Source of the DNA: Ligula intestinalis
Lineage: Eukaryota > Platyhelminthes > Cestoda > Diphyllobothriidea > Diphyllobothriidae
Direction of reading: 5' to 3'
Length of the DNA stretch: 64,000 bases
NCBI GenBank assembly: GCA_036362985.1
Contig: JAYGXS010000008.1
Location: 12,758,251 to 12,822,250 of the forward strand
Part shown: piece by piece, positions 54,800 to 64,000 of the stretch
How the letters are laid out: each line of letters opens with the position of its first letter
Numbering within the stretch: position 1 is the stretch's first letter
Program-made: the position numbers and the translations under genes
Notes under the pieces: generated by a model
What the model was told of the DNA's origin: nothing
Database searches by the model: none
The model's input: only the letters and a program-made list of their open reading frames with translations

Positions 54800-57330
54800 G
54801 GCTCAGTAGGGGGAGGATTGAGCCCAATTGAAAAACATACAGAGGCAGAACGAAGGAGAAAAACATTTGGTTATTTCCAACAACCAAGTGATCCAGCGTC
54901 CACTGTTCTCCCCCGGGAAAGATACTCCCCGGATGACCGCACAGTCGACCCGGTAAGGGGCGGGGAGAGCCTGACTGTAACCACTTCTCGAGAAAACAGA
55001 AAGTTATTTTTTATGTACACAAATACACAGAGTATGCTATCAAAGTTAGACGAGATGAAGATTCATGCCTTTGACTTATCACCAGATATAGTTTCAATAA
55101 CGGAAACTTGGCTGTCTGAATGGGTAGCCGACGGTGAGGTATCCATGCCTGGCTATAAACTGTTCAGAAAAGACAGAGAAGGTCGTCAAGGCGGTGGCGT
55201 AGCAACATACGTGAAAAATGGACTCAGTGTTAGACAAAATGGATAAACTGGAGTGTGCTTCCGAGGCCATCTGCCTGTCCATTAAAGTACCAGGTGCATC
55301 CAACCTCGATGTCCTGACACTCTACCGACCACCGAGAAGAGAGCCCGTAGTGGATGCCTCCTTGCTAGAGGAGCTGGAAAAGATAACTGCACGATCGGAC
55401 ATCCAGAATGTGGGGGACTTTAACGCGCCTCACATCGACTCGGGTGCGGCCTGCGCACATACCTCCGATCTAACCTTCGACAGCTGCCTTCTGAGCATGA
55501 CTCTAAAGTTATTTCTCATGCACCACGTCACTTTTCCGACAAGGATGCGCGATGGCCAACAGTCCAACTGTCTGGACCTCGTTCTCACGAAATCGCCGGA
55601 CAGCATCGACGAAGTGTAATGTCTCCCACCACTAGGTAAAAGCGACCATGTTGTACTGCTATGGGAGTACTCGTTATTCTCAATACCGGAGAGACCCTCA
55701 ACAGCCAGCAGAAATATTTGGCGAGGCGATTTCGATCGAATGAAGACCGAACTCACGCGCACCGAGTGGGAACCTCTATTTTCTGGAAACATAACTGCGG
55801 ACTGGGAAGCGTTCCGGAACACACTGCACAGACTTATCGACAACCACTGTCCAATTTCGCGAAAAAAGGTGACCACTAGACCGCGATGGCTTACGCAGGC
55901 CTTAAAAATAGAAGTGAACAAAAAGCGGAAGCTGTGGAAAAAATGCTAGCAGACAGGACTCCTGCATCTGTCAGTGCCTAAAAAACTCAGAGAAACCGGG
56001 TCAAGGGTCTTATTCTCAAAACAAGACGGGCTTTCGAAGCAGACTTGCTAAACCAGGCCACAGTGAATCCCAAACTGTTTGACAGTTACCTCAGGCAGAG
56101 TACCAAAAACAAGGATCCGATACCCCTGCTGAGGACCACTGAGGGAAAAGACTTGATAGATGATGAAGCAAAGGCTGATCATCTTTCGAAAATTTTCCGG
56201 TCAGTCTTCACAAAGGAAACGGCATACGATCACCCCACCGACGACACCGAAGCGGATACAATAGTTGAGACTGTCCAATTCCCCGAGGCTGTTGTTCTTA
56301 AAGAACTCTTAAGGCTAAAAGAATTAAGTCACCAGGTCCCGACGACTTACCAGCCAAGATTTTGAAGGAGCTCGCCAATGAGTTGGCCAAACCACTCTCT
56401 ATGCTCTTCCAAACCTCCTTCGAGACCGGATGCCTACCAGTAGATTGGATATCTGCGAGGATTACGCCGCTATACAAGGGGGAAGCCGGGTCTCAGCGGA
56501 TAATTACCGACCGGTCAGCCTTACTCCAATCTGTTGCAAAATCATGGAAAACATTATCAAGCAACAACTTATGCAGTTCCTGGAACAAAACCATCTGCTA
56601 TCGGAAGCTCAGCATGGTTTTCGTAGAGGTAGGTCCTGCTCGACTGTTTAGAACGGTGGACTGAGGCAGTCGATAGTGGAAACTCAGTGCACGCTGTCTA
56701 TATTGACTTCAAAAAGGCTTTCGATAGCGTGCCGCACCACCACCTCATTTATAAACTCAGTCGCATAGGAGTAAAGGGTAGGTTCCTTACGTGGATAAAA
56801 AGCTTCCTAATCGGTCACTCGCAAACTCTCCAGATCAGCGACAAACAGTCAGCCAAGGTTGAGGTTGAGAGTGGTGTTCCCCAAGGCTCGACCGCACCTA
56901 GAATCCGCTATCCAAGCTTGGAGACCCTGGACCACGAAAGACATCAACATCCTGGAAAAGGTACAACGGCGCGCAACCAAACTTGTTATGGGGCAGGGCT
57001 CGCAGCCTTATGAAACACGGCTGTCGAATCTCCACATCTTCCCATTGCGCTACAGGCAGCTTCGGGAGACCTGATACTAGCATTCCGCGTATTACGTCTT
57101 CAAAACTGCTGTCTTATATCAGGGGATTTTTTCGAATTAGCAACGACCACGAATCTGAGGGGTCATCCTCTCAAATTAAAGGTGACAGGGACCAGGCTGG
57201 ACGCTCGAAAACACTTCTTCCCAAAAAGGGTGGTCGGAGCGTGGAATGAGCATCCTCGGGACGTCGTTATGTCGGAATCGCTAGAGGGTTTTAAGCGAAA
57301 ACTGGATCGATATAGCAGTGCACGATGAAC
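54800..57330 (+). mobile_element. CR1-like LINE with internal deletion
   Basis: Endonuclease part in two frames, 54818-55246 and 55218-55619: YTNTQSMLSKLDEMK, SITETWLSEWV, GGGVATYVKNGL, VGDFNAPHIDS, LDLVLTKSPD. Then the linker (WLTQALKIEVNKKRKLWKK, 55890). The RT first half has ISARITPLYKG, NYRPVSLTPICCKIMENII, AQHGFRRGRSC and YIDFKKAFDSVPHHHL. At 56880 VESGVPQGS is followed directly by [32 protein letters not shown] and RLDARKHFFPKRVVGAWN. The stretch that should contain the catalytic FADD/YADD box is absent. Frameshifts throughout; dead copy. Confidence 0.9.
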
Positions 57331-58189
57331 CGGAAAGTCAATTTATAATGATAATACTACTTTCAATTTTTCAGTAGTATTAGTTTTTATATCAATTCAC
57401 GTTTGTTATTTATAACGCCCTCCCCCGCATAGCCTCATGCGAAGGTCTCCGCGGTCTACCCTCCTTGGCTATCTCCGTACCGTGATTACCCCGCTAGCGA
57501 TCTTATCAGTCAGATCTGACAGCCTAAACATTCACTCTTGGTTCGACCCAAAGCGGACTGTCGACGATCTGGACGGATGCCTCTGTTTTTTCCAGTTCCG
57601 TTGGCGGACTCTGCAATCAGCAAGGAAGAATCAGGACGCGGCTTCCACACGGTGATGATCTTGGGAACCTTTGCAATACCCCCCGTTGGAACCCTCTTTT
57701 TTTTCTCCTAAATCCCCACAAGAGCGACAGTTTTTCTCCTAAAAATCCCTGAGGAGTTTTTTCACTGTCTGCTCCCATTTTCATCCTATGACATAGGACA
57801 ACTGGCCTCGCCAACATTCTGAGAAACAAATTTTCTGCTACCACTGTACATATGTACAAATAGGGCACTCAAAGGAATTTTTCCTACATATCCCTCAATA
57901 TACTGATACTGTGTTGGGAATGCCGCGCTATGCCTAGAAAACGAACGGAACCTGGAGTTCCTGGAGCACTGGCCTAAAACGGTAGCTCAAGTAAAGTAAA
58001 GACTTTTTCGCAAATTAAATAGACCATTCTCACTTCCAATAAATCGCGAGAATATCTCAGGTTGACCGTGAAAAACGACTGAGGGGGTTTGCTAACGGAT
58101 TCGTTGATCATTACTTCAGCTCCGGGCTGCTATTTCCCCCCTTTGCTCTCCAGTCAGCGTCACGTGATTTATTGAAAGGGGGTTACGCA

Positions 58190-58490
58190 AATGTTCAATT
58201 TACAGAGTTGCCATGAGAAGTCCCCTCGGGCCAAACGGGATCAACATTTTATAGATCACCTAGAAGAAAGGGCGTCACCGAAATCGATAGAAGATACGTG
58301 GATGATATATTCACAATTATTGATAACAATGAAGACGCCGAAGACCTACTTAATAGACAGACGAACATTGCCTTTTAGGTAGACAATGTTCACTGACATA
58401 CTCAATGTTATGAATAGTTTGCATCTAAAGACTCAAATTCACAGTGGATCAGAGTACCAAACTAGCCTTCCTAGACGTCCTCGATGATCA
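58190..58490 (+). mobile_element. Penelope-like element, catalytic-box fragment
   Basis: In shifted frames: HFIDHLEERAS, then RRYVDDIFTIIDNNEDAEDL (YVDD box, 58273-58345) and FTVDQSTKLAFLDVLDD (58440-58490). The order fits a Penelope RT palm-to-thumb segment. Short and broken. Confidence 0.8.
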
Positions 58491-58527
58491 ATATGCGCAA
58501 AGATTCAAGGTCCAGATATAATATTGC

Positions 58528-59112
58528 CTATATCCTCCCTGGAAGAGGGGACAATTCCTGGGACCAATTTATATTTAAGCTGACTTCTCGAAAACATTCG
58601 CGTTCTCATTGTCAGAGCGTGGTGCCTACTCTTCCGCCGGCCTCGAATGAATGCGTCTCACAATGCCTGATGCACGCGCGTCGATCAATTGCTGGTGGTC
58701 GTTTGAATCGTCGTCACCCTCGCGGGTGGCTCCATGAGAAAGTGTGCCAGGCCGTTCATGTAGCTTCTGATCATTGTTCGCTTCTTCCTTCGCGGGTGCC
58801 GGTGGTCGGTCCCGCGTATCTTCTTTCACCCGACCTGTTGCCTCGTTCTGAGCAGACAGTAATTGGAGAAAGTGTACGTGGTCATAGACGACAGGCAGCT
58901 TATCTTTGCGGTCGATCGGTGCAATCGATCTACGCGCGTGCAGCAGGCACGTTTATAACACGAGGCTGACGGTGAGACGCATCCATTCGAGGTCGGCGGA
59001 AGATTAGGCAGTACGCTCCGACGAGGAAAACAGAGATGTTTTCGAAACGTCATCTTAAATAAAACTTGACCCCAGGAATTTCCCCCTCTCCTTCTTCCTC
59101 TTCCGGGGATGA
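58528..59112. repeat. foldback family F2, arms about 135 bp
   Basis: Left arm 58528-58662 (CTGGAAGAGG, TTCCTGGGACCAA, CGAAAACATTCG, CAGAGCGTGGTGCC, CTCGAATGAATGCGTCTCAC) and right arm 58974-59112, its inverted copy (GTGAGACGCATCCATTCGAG, CGGCGGAAGAT, CCTCTTCCGGGG). A 310-bp interior without conserved ORF. A solo arm with a microsatellite is at 20620-20860. Confidence 0.88.
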
Positions 59113-59413
59113 TGAAGGCGAAACACGATGATGTATTCGTATGCAAAGCTGAGCGCCTTAACGAACCATGGAATGTGCAATACGCATCTTACATGAGCTT
59201 TGGTTGAATACAGAGGAAACGAAAACTGGTGCATACTATTTCAAAGAGCGAGAAACATTTGCCCTATTGAGACACTATGTATCTAAGTAGCCTACCTCAA
59301 AACAGCCTTATTAAAACGTGGCTATCCTACAAGCTTCATCGAGAAGTATAGCAATCCTTTACGGTTAAAATTAACCGAACAGTCAGCTTTGAAAAAGGGC
59401 GACATTCGCTTAA

Positions 59414-59951
59414 GTAGTGCACCACATATACCCTTAGCCCCAGCATTTTGTCCTACGGAAACGGTGGTTATAGGGGTTTGAGGGTGGAGAAATAAGATAG
59501 GCAGTGAAGAAAATTCGTAGAAGTAAGTACGAAATGGAAAAATGTAGTTGAATTTGTTTTCCGCGGCCACTGAGAGTAAGTTGTTCCGCATGTAAATTGA
59601 AGGTGAGCTCGGTGCTTAGAGCGATGGATTGTATAAATATAACTTCAAAACGCTAATTTGGGCCTCAGGTAACTTTAAGTAGGTGAACTCCCAACTACCA
59701 TTTCTTTTTTTTCTGGAATCTCGAGAGACCTGCGTTTTGATAATCGGTTTCTTCGCAACACGTTAAACAATAATACAGATTAGGAAAATCTAAAGATATA
59801 AAGCGACAACATTTCTAAATGCAATAAAAATACATATACCACTTATTAAAGTCTACTCCACTGCCTATCATAATTCCCCTTCCGTAAAAACCCAATAACT
59901 ACCTTTCCTTGAGACAAAAAACTGGGAATAGGGGTACATGAGGTGCACTAC
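59414..59951 (+). mobile_element. MITE family M1, copy 3
   Basis: Ends GTAGTGCACC and GGTGCACTAC are perfect inverted 10-mers. TIR homology continues for about 110 bp (CCAGCATTTTGTCCTACGGA..GGTGGTTATAGGGGTTT versus AAAACCCAATAACTACC). Interior TGTAGTTGAATTTGTTTTCC, GCGGCCACTGAGAGTAAGTT and CAGATTAGGAAAATCTA match copy 1. No transposase. Confidence 0.9.
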
Positions 59952-59959
59952 CTAAACTA

Positions 59960-60900
59960 CTATTGCCTGAAGAAGCCCGTTATGACATTGTTGCCCTTGA
60001 AAGGTGTTAAAATTTCAAGCACCATCAAGGGACGGTTGCGTTGCACCAAAGACAGGACGTACCATTTCGTTGAGCACATATTCATCGGCTCTACTAAAAC
60101 TATTAAACGGGCAAAGAATACCTTGCCCCGTTACACGCCATCCGCGAATTGGCGGATACGAGTACAGCGGGCGAACGCAAAGGCACTTGGCAGCAAGAAC
60201 CGTCCAGCGTTTGTCTAAATGGCTAAAAGCCCTTGTAAAAAATAAAATAACTTGTTCTTCGATTAGGAAACAGCTGATAGGTAACGGTCTTTCTGATGAC
60301 TTCAAAACGCCCTTCCGAACAAAACTGACCTCGCGCTGCATGGAAGCAGCCTATATACGGCGGGAGAAACTCGACCTATGCAAACAGTTGGACTGCGTGG
60401 TCCAGCTTATTTTGTCTTGGTATTCTTCAAATCTCAAACTTACTCACCAGCCTGTTATGTGCTACCAATCCCCTCCCATTTTTTCTCTTTCCTATAGTGC
60501 GGTTTTAACCTGCAATTTCAAATGACCTTGTGTCATGCATTGACGTTCTGTGTAAAAATTCAAACTGCTATGTGCTTCTTTTCGTTATCAGTGTGTTATG
60601 CGGAGGTGGATTGCAGTTGATTGGTTGTCACGGAATTTATTGAAGTCCACGCCTGTTTTAAATTACTACCGGTAAAAAATGTTTCAAATGGATTAAAGTT
60701 AGGTGTGACTGACAGATTCCGACACAAGCATACACCCTGAAAATGCCTCAATTGAGAACCAAGAACGGGGGTGACCCGCACTTCATTTCAAAATCTGTTG
60801 TGTGATAGAGAGGGGGAGTGAATAGAGTAAGCTAGATTCTGCGTGAGTCTACGTTGACTATAATTCGGCGCAAGTCATTGCGCTGTCTTCAGCTAGCTGA
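59960..60900. other. no recognised gene; open frame 60004-60525 unassigned
   Basis: An open frame of 173 codons (+, 60004-60525) shows no family I recognise. The word GACCTATGCAAACAGTTGGA inside it (60375) recurs at 63429, which suggests a dispersed repeat and not a gene. Confidence 0.35.
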
Positions 60901-60904
60901 AGCT

Positions 60905-61035
60905 CGTGGTGGACGTTGTCGAAATCGGCGTTCGAACGGTCGGTGGGAGTGACGATCCGCGACAGCAGACCGGGACAGTCCAATCCATTCTCTTATCCAG
61001 TGCCGAAGATCGAATACCGAAGGTCCAAAAACCTT
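60905..61035 (-). repeat. RTE-type LINE solo tail
   Basis: Minus strand: TTTGGACCTTCGGTATTCGA, then a variable block and GTCGCGGATCGTCACTCCCA, matching the 3' non-coding tail after the RTE ORF (7127-7230). Confidence 0.65.
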
Positions 61036-61039
61036 TATC

Positions 61040-61195
61040 ATGCATACGCTACCTGTATCTGCTACTGCGCTCTGATTATGTCTCTGTTGAAGCATCTGAG
61101 ACGGATCTCGAAACGTCAGGCGAACAAAAAGTATTTTCCCAGCGATCGATTGAGCTCACTGTTACTGCCCTCGATCCACTACCGTTACCGATTTA
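61040..61195 (+). repeat. Penelope-like tail with hairpin motif
   Basis: CTGCTACTGCGCTCTGATTA, TGTCTCTGTTGAAG, GAGACGGATCTCGAAACGTC, AGGCGAACAAAAAGTATTTT, CCCAGCGATCGA: the same tail as 7915-8060 and 14570-14700, here on the plus strand and without nuclease sequence. Confidence 0.75.
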
Positions 61196-61255
61196 AAAGC
61201 GTCGAGTCAATTCAAAACGCGCCTCGACAAAGTTCATCAAGACATAGAAGTGGTA

Positions 61256-63025
61256 TTAGAACTGTCGGTATTTGGTGTGTGTCGCAGCCCATTGTTGGAT
61301 GAGGAATCCCCGCCGGAATCCAAACTGGGAGTAGTTGGGAGAGGGAGAAAAGCCGAGACCTCGAACGGCTTGAGCCGCGGGAGTGAGGTGGGTGCCTGGC
61401 CGGGAACTGCAGGCGAACAGATGCTGACAGTCATGCGGAGAAGCGCCGCAGTCGAGACAGCAGTCGGGTGAGAACGGGTTAAGCCGATGTTGATACTGGT
61501 AGAGGATCATGGAGTAGCCACTGCGCAGTTGAGCCAGAGTGCAGCGAGTGGCCCTCGTTAGATGTTGTTTTGAGGCCGCAATCGGAGGTGGAAAGCCTCA
61601 GTAACCTCGGTAACCTCATTTCCCCCGGCAACGGCTCGCTGGTGAAGATGCTGGAAGCCTGTCTTGGTGGCAGAGCTATCAACGGGTAGATCCGAGAGAG
61701 ACGAGACAACAGCTTCCTTGTGGAGAGCTCGAACAGACGGCCGGACATTGCGGCTGGGCTCAGGAGCGTTGCAACGGTGATGATCGGGATGGCCGGGCTG
61801 CGAACATGTCCACCAGAACTGCTGGCTTAGGAGTGTGTTGTGATGGGCGACCGGAAGGACAGAAGCCTCTGCATTAAGATGATCTATAGGCGACATTTTA
61901 TAGCAACCCATGATCGTGCGGAGGGCAGCGTGCTGTGCTGACTGGAGGCGGCGCAGGCTGGAAGAGCTTATCGTAGGAAACAAGATTGGTGCCGCATAAG
62001 TGAGGTCCGGCTTGGCCAGTGACTTGAATGCAGTCGACAAAGCCTCTTTTGCGCAGCCCTAGGATGTGCCTGCTAGAGCCTTGAGGACCTTGGTGCAGCG
62101 GCTCACTTTGCCGGCGGCCTCCGTGGCATGGTCTGCGAACGTGAAAAGCGGATCAAAACGCACGCCAAGGAGCTGGGGCTTGCAGACGAGCGATAAGGAC
62201 GCACCGTTGACGGTGATAGCCGGGTGACGATTAACTTCCTTCGGATCCAACGTGAAAACAGTTACGGACGACTTGGCTGCTGAGATCGTCATTCCGCGGT
62301 GGTTGAAGAAGTTTTCGACATCAGGCATGAACTCCGTGAGGAGCTGTGCAGCCTGATCGATGCGATGGTGCCGGTAGAAGAAATTAACATCGTCCGCGTA
62401 CGATACCACTTGTGCAGGTGCTCGGGGGAGTGGGAGCTCTCGCATGTAGATGTTAAAGAGCGTCGGGCTGAGCACAGAGCCTTGAGGGACGCTGCAGGTT
62501 TGCTTACGGGGCTTAGAGAGAGCGCCCCGAAAAAACGACACAATGGTGACGGTCACGGATGTAAGCCGCCAACCATCGGATCAGGCCAGTCGGGACGTTC
62601 AGAGAGACCAAGTCCTGCAGGAGCTGATCGTGGTGGACACAGTCGAAGGCTTGTGATAGGTCAACTGAGGCTGCTACGGTGCTTGAAGCGGGATTCTGTT
62701 GATTCAAGCCCTCGAGGATGGCGTCGCTGTGCTCGAAAAGTGCCGTTTTGGTACCACGATCTGATCGCAAACCATGTTGATGGCAAGACAGTTCCGCCGC
62801 AGACGTTGGAATTGGAGGGATGAGCCGCTCCAGGATCTTCGCCAATGGACTAAGGAGGGCAATTGGGCGATAAGAAGTCGCTAGGCTGGGGTCCTTGCCC
62901 CCTTTGACCAGAGAGATAATGATCGACTTGCGGCAGCAATCGGGCATGATTTAATTAGCCAGCGAAAGGTTGAAGAGGACACCAAGGTAGGCAGCCCCCT
63001 TCGGGCCGATGTGGCACACATGGAT
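61256..63025 (-). mobile_element. jockey-like LINE, 5'-truncated
   Basis: Minus strand, three frames. 63023-62513: HIGPKGAAYLGVLFNLSLAN, stop, KSIIISLVKGGKDPSLATSY, RPIALLSPLAKILERLI, HGLRSDRGTKTAL, VDLSQAFDCVHHDQL. 62556-62059: SVPQGSVLSPTLFNIYM, VVSYADDVNFFYRHH (catalytic YADD), GMTISAAKSSVTVF. 62040-61558: AFKSLAKPDLTYAAPILFP and RRLQSAQHAALRTIMGC. 61510-61256: CCLDCGASPHDCQHLFAC, the C-terminal CCHC-type knuckle of such elements. The 5' endonuclease is lost at 63025, where an RTE tail (63040-63155, +) abuts. Frame breaks make it inactive, though much of the RT is readable. Confidence 0.92.
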
Positions 63026-63039
63026 AGGCGAAAAGAACG

Positions 63040-63155
63040 AATCGAACTGTCCAGATCTGGTGTCGCGGATCGCCACACATGGAGAAATACATTTCTTGAC
63101 ATCATCGACGCCGGCTAGATCAGACACGATTGCAGCCGTACCAAGTAGAAGAAAT
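63040..63155 (+). repeat. RTE-type LINE solo tail
   Basis: GTCGCGGATCGCCACACATG, TTGACATCATCGACGCCGGC and TAGATCAGACACGATTGCAG match 7200-7280 and, inverted, 40735-40830. About 115 bp of tail only. Confidence 0.75.
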
Positions 63156-63629
63156 CAATCCCAGAGAAGTTATCAGCGCCCAAGAGATCAGTTTCCGTTC
63201 TGAGTAAAGATACGTATTCCAGTGAGCGCTTGAATGAAGCCTCTTTTCCGTCAAACAGTTTTATGCATGCGGCGACACCAGTCAGTATACAACGGCGACA
63301 AACAACCCGAAAGGGCAGAATGTTTTAGGGTCGACCGAGTGACTTATTTCAAACAAGTGTTCAGTAATAGATGAACATGGAATTCTATTTTCCTGCTTTA
63401 ATAGCGTAAATACGGCGGTTTGAACCCGACCTATGCAAACAGTTGGAGCACATGATGAACCTAAGCTTGGCGTGGTAACATTCGTCTCTCAGATTTACGC
63501 ATTTCTCTGCCCAATTTTTTGCCTTAAAAGTTCTTCCGAACTTTTGCTTCCTACAGCGTTTTAACGTGCTTACGTTATTGATAAGCCTTCGTGGCCATTT
63601 TCTAGGGCCTTGCTGTTTGCATCGATTTT

Positions 63630-63740
63630 TCTGTATGAATTCAATTTTTTGTATTCTCTCATACGCTATGCATGTTATCCAGCGAGAGACCACAGCTGAA
63701 GAGCACTCGCGAAGTTTAGTTTTTCGATTAAATTCTGTTG
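63630..63740 (+). repeat. relative of the 9.5-kb hairpin, one arm
   Basis: TGTATGAATTCAATTTTTTG, then CAGCTGAAGAGCACTCGCGA and CGATTAAATTCTGTTG parallel 9521-9626 (GTATGAATTCAATTGTGTAT, AACTGAAGAGCACTCTCGAA). The opposite arm is missing. Confidence 0.65.
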
Positions 63741-64000
63741 ACTATGCAATCCTCAGATTTGCACTACAGAAAATATGCTTTAAATTAGAACTCAGCAGCG
63801 ACTCAAAATGACACCGACAAATGTCTGAATGCATAAGTTTAAAGAGATAGAAAAGCAAAAGATGAGTCGTACCGTGCTCTGGACTTGAACTACGCCGACG
63901 GCGAGAACGAATTTTGCTGGAACACTCTGCTGGAAGGGAACACTCCGGCGTCGAGGGTTCGGCGAGTGCCACTGATGGCGTTTTCAACCAGGTGCCATCA

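Overview
This is eukaryotic nuclear DNA: a repeat-choked stretch of an invertebrate genome carrying two split genes on the + strand. A flatworm (Platyhelminthes), perhaps a tapeworm of the diphyllobothriid kind, fits best. The reasons are the two tiny introns (34 and 36 bp) beside kilobase introns in the same gene, and the mix of Penelope-like elements, RTE-, CR1- and jockey-type LINEs and a Ty3/gypsy remnant. The species call is inference; no species marker is present. A run of 10 N at 22554-22563 marks an assembly gap.

Left gene (about 4345-24669, +): phosphatidylinositol 4-kinase beta (PI4KB/PI4KIII-beta). Seven exons are recognised, all with compatible phases up to 22422, and a terminal exon ends in TGA at 24669. 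The N-terminal part was not found in the first 4.3 kb. The exon or exons with the catalytic loop and the DFG-type metal-binding motif are also missing, and the N gap lies exactly in that interval. Its introns hold an RTE LINE with stop codons, RTE tails, Penelope-like fragments, a family of inverted-repeat elements, a long near-perfect hairpin and other dispersed repeats.

Middle (25.4-35.2 kb): a Penelope-like retroelement pair in head-to-head inverted arrangement (26089-28742) sits inside an older dispersed repeat and is flanked by a duplicated 12-mer. After it come another Penelope-like remnant (30.4-31.1 kb) and a decayed minus-strand Ty3/gypsy element between LTR-like direct repeats (32.3-34.9 kb).

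Right gene (35216-43701, +): dihydrolipoamide acetyltransferase (DLAT, E2 of the pyruvate dehydrogenase complex). Ten exons give one lipoyl domain, an Ala/Pro linker, a peripheral-subunit-binding domain and a complete catalytic domain. Introns 8 and 9 carry a tRNA-derived SINE and a 5'-truncated RTE LINE.

Right flank (44-64 kb): I see no host gene. It holds SINE-like repeats, several foldback/MITE-like elements, a CR1-like LINE lacking its RT core (54.8-57.3 kb), Penelope remnants and a minus-strand jockey-like LINE (61.26-63.03 kb). The two genes are unrelated in pathway: Golgi phosphoinositide signalling and mitochondrial pyruvate oxidation. The strongest observations are a ~540-bp terminal-inverted-repeat family with three copies, several independent foldback elements, and the nested inverted Penelope insertion.
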